Of a DNA stretch of 64,000 nucleotides, positions 62,868 through 64,000 are shown piece after piece; the stretch's first letter is position 1; every line of letters starts with the position of its first letter. The notes below the pieces were generated by a model. The model ran no database searches. It worked only from the letters and a program-made list of their open reading frames with translations, and was not told the origin of the DNA. This DNA comes from Sphingomonas sp. NFR04. Lineage in GTDB: Bacteria > Pseudomonadota > Alphaproteobacteria > Sphingomonadales > Sphingomonadaceae. Position numbers and translations under genes: made by a program. The DNA lies in the NCBI RefSeq assembly GCF_900114095.1, contig NZ_FORV01000009.1:165817-229816 (forward strand), given 5' to 3'.

Positions 62868-63311
62868 CTACGTTCCTTGCCAATAATTCTTCAGCGAACC
62901 GGCTTGATAGTGCACATCGCTGAACCGGGCTGCGAAGCGATTGTCTCCGGGCGCCTGGCTCACACAGCCGACTTCCACTGCAGCGGAAGCGGCAAGTGGG
63001 AAGTCTCAAAGCCCCTCCCAGCGAGCGCCGTCTTCTGATGCATATAGCATCACCGATCCGCCCACGCGTACGATCTTGAACCAAATAGCGGCTGCACTTG
63101 CGGGGAGCCGCATGTGATAAGAGTTGTCGCTTACCGGAGCTGCCACACTCGAGCTGACCGCACGCGTAGTGTCGTCCAACCGCTCGAGAAGCACTTTGGC
63201 CCAATGTTGCGGCGAAGCGGAAATGATCAACGCTCCACCTTTATACTTCCCGATTTCGGGTCGGGCTACCCGCGCTGAGAAGATGAAATCGCCGCGAGGC
63301 GTGAAGGTCAC
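62868..63311 (-). pseudogene. DUF1349 family protein with in-frame opal codon
   Basis: A concanavalin-like DUF1349 protein broken by a stop. The frame reads 'APRVTFTPRGDFIFSARV', 'ISASPQHWAKVLLERL', 'AIWFKIVRVGGSVMLYASED', then 'GARWEGL*DFPLAASAAVEVG', and continues in the same frame to 'RFAARFSDVHYQAG' and a stop at 62868-62870. The interrupting TGA (63006-63008) replaces an expected coding codon (a CGA-to-TGA change would suffice). The 5' end is unclear: coding-like sequence continues some 30 codons upstream of the GTG at 63311 ('LARGEWPYAPADGPPKD') but the usual N-terminal strands are missing, so the gene may also be truncated. An IS3 element lies 0.4 kb away. Confidence 0.75.
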
Positions 63312-63578
63312 GCGGGGCGCGGTGTCTTTCGGCGGACCGTCAGCCGGTGCATATGGCCACTCACCTCTCGCAAGACGAGTGGGGCTGCCCGAATGAAGCG
63401 ACGTGGAAGACAGCGGATGCGTGCGCCGCGATCACTGCCGAGCGAAACCAAATGGTGGCAGTTCACTGAAAAACAACGATTAGATCCTACCCTGAGGCGC
63501 AAGCAGTGCAGGCTTCAGTTGTTATGAGATGTGCAGCCTGAACACCTTGCATCGACCCTCCTTTGGTTGCGCAGATGC

Positions 63579-63698
63579 ATGTCCCACCCTAATCGCCTTC
63601 CCCGCCTCAGCCCGCTGCTGCGATTCACCGCTTTCGTGGCGGCACCAGCGATTTGTCTCGCGGCGGCGCTGGTCCTGTTCGGAGTATGGAGCCTGTGA
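63579..63698 (+). CDS. Possible 39-residue single-helix membrane peptide
   Basis: A short frame encodes a basic start ('SHPNRLPRLSPLLRF') followed by one hydrophobic segment 'AFVAAPAICLAAALVLFGVW' and stop. It looks like a small membrane protein or the truncated 5' end of a larger gene cut by the neighbouring insertion element. The ribosome site is weak. The rest of 63312-63721 holds nothing recognisable. Confidence 0.28.
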   Translation: MSHPNRLPRLSPLLRFTAFVAAPAICLAAALVLFGVWSL

Positions 63699-63721
63699 CG
63701 TGCTCCCCTTTTCTCCTCCAC

Positions 63722-64000
63722 TCATAAGTAGAGTCCGGGGTTGCCAGGATGCCCTGGCGGGTGGGGTTGCGCAACGCGCCTTGCAGCATCGGCGGGCGTC
63801 AGCCCGCCTATACCGCTATGCGGCCGCACATGGTTGTAGTCGTCTCGCCAGTTGCTCAGCACCGAGCGGGCATGGCTCAGCGAAGCGAACAGCGTCTCGT
63901 TCAGGCACTCGTCGCGCAAGCGACCATTAAAGCTCTCGACATAGCCATTCTGCTGCGGCTTGCCCGGCGCGATGTAATGCCACTCGATCTGCCGGTCCTG
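63722..64000 (-). CDS. IS3-family transposase (OrfB), partial at window edge
   Basis: The C-terminal 92 codons of a DDE integrase-core transposase. 'IEWHYIAPGKPQQNGYVESF' and 'NGRLRDECLNETLFASL', then 'WRDDYNHVRPHSGIGGLTP' contain the last catalytic Glu (in YVESFNG) and the family end. The frame is open to base 64000, so the N-terminal part and OrfA lie beyond the window. Confidence 0.9.
   Translation of the reverse strand, partial: QDRQIEWHYIAPGKPQQNGYVESFNGRLRDECLNETLFASLSHARSVLSNWRDDYNHVRPHSGIGGLTPADAARRVAQPHPPGHPGNPGLYL
63722..64000 (-). mobile_element. IS3-family insertion sequence, right part only
   Basis: Identified by its transposase. The terminal inverted repeat should lie just outside the stop (about 63690-63722), but with only one end in view I cannot define it or a target duplication. 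Confidence 0.7.

Overview
The window is GC-rich, densely packed DNA from an alphaproteobacterium, most likely a sphingomonad (Sphingomonas or a close relative). The reasons are two TonB-dependent receptors of the Caulobacter/Sphingomonas/Xanthomonas type, each next to a tryptophan-halogenase-like flavoprotein, promoters matching the alphaproteobacterial EcfG general-stress consensus (GGAAC-N16-CGTT), and several small domain-of-unknown-function families common in sphingomonads. No rRNA, tRNA, CRISPR array, replication origin or prophage block was recognised. The taxonomy is inferred from gene content only.

Layout. 1-4.5 kb: a 5'-truncated TonB receptor, a strong terminator and a halogenase-like flavoprotein. 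4.7-8.7 kb: a PAS-GGDEF diguanylate cyclase, a sulfotransferase with a Nif11-like N-terminus divergent from an Asp/Asn beta-hydroxylase-like protein, a GNAT acetyltransferase and a DUF6916 protein. 8.8-14.5 kb: a phage-tail-collar-like protein divergent from a giant repeat-bearing autotransporter. 14.8-18.6 kb: a YceI gene broken by an 8-bp tandem duplication, then an HxlR regulator divergent from an NmrA-like reductase, an Old Yellow Enzyme and an NTF2-like protein. 18.7-27.8 kb: two divergent operons around twin palindromic operators. On one side are HlyD, SDR, thiolase, MerB-like protein and a PLP decarboxylase; on the other are an MFS pump, a NodT-type outer-membrane factor and a TetR regulator. 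HlyD, MFS and NodT together make a tripartite pump. 28-34 kb: a CzcCBA-type metal efflux operon led by a His-rich periplasmic protein; the pump gene czcA carries an in-frame amber codon.

34-43 kb: an HXXEE membrane protein, then a tightly coupled five-gene operon on the minus strand (FecI-type sigma factor, FecR, STN-containing TonB receptor, secreted glycosidase-like protein, halogenase-like flavoprotein). It looks like a cell-surface-signalling uptake and processing locus. 43-51 kb: a gene-poor kilobase, an iron-permease-family protein, an azoreductase with a divergent HxlR regulator, DUF1206, LysR with an aldo/keto reductase, and a DUF4142/DUF3597 pair. Three of these last genes carry EcfG-type promoters, two of them sharing one symmetrical bidirectional site.

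51-60 kb: two hybrid histidine kinases in one operon, one of them 1794 residues with eight 92-residue HAMP-type repeats, divergent from a three-gene operon of a small putative DNA-binding protein and two DUF5985 membrane proteins. 60-64 kb: a cytoplasmic GH5-like glycosidase with a DUF2161 nuclease-fold protein, a DUF1349 pseudogene with an opal codon, and an IS3-family transposase cut by the window edge.

Three genes (yceI, czcA, DUF1349) are each broken by a single small event, so either this strain is losing accessory functions or the assembly has errors to check. The most interesting leads are the Nif11-sulfotransferase/hydroxylase pair, the sigma/receptor/glycosidase/halogenase operon, the poly-HAMP kinase with its small membrane-protein neighbours, and the MerB-like protein embedded in an efflux-linked metabolic operon.
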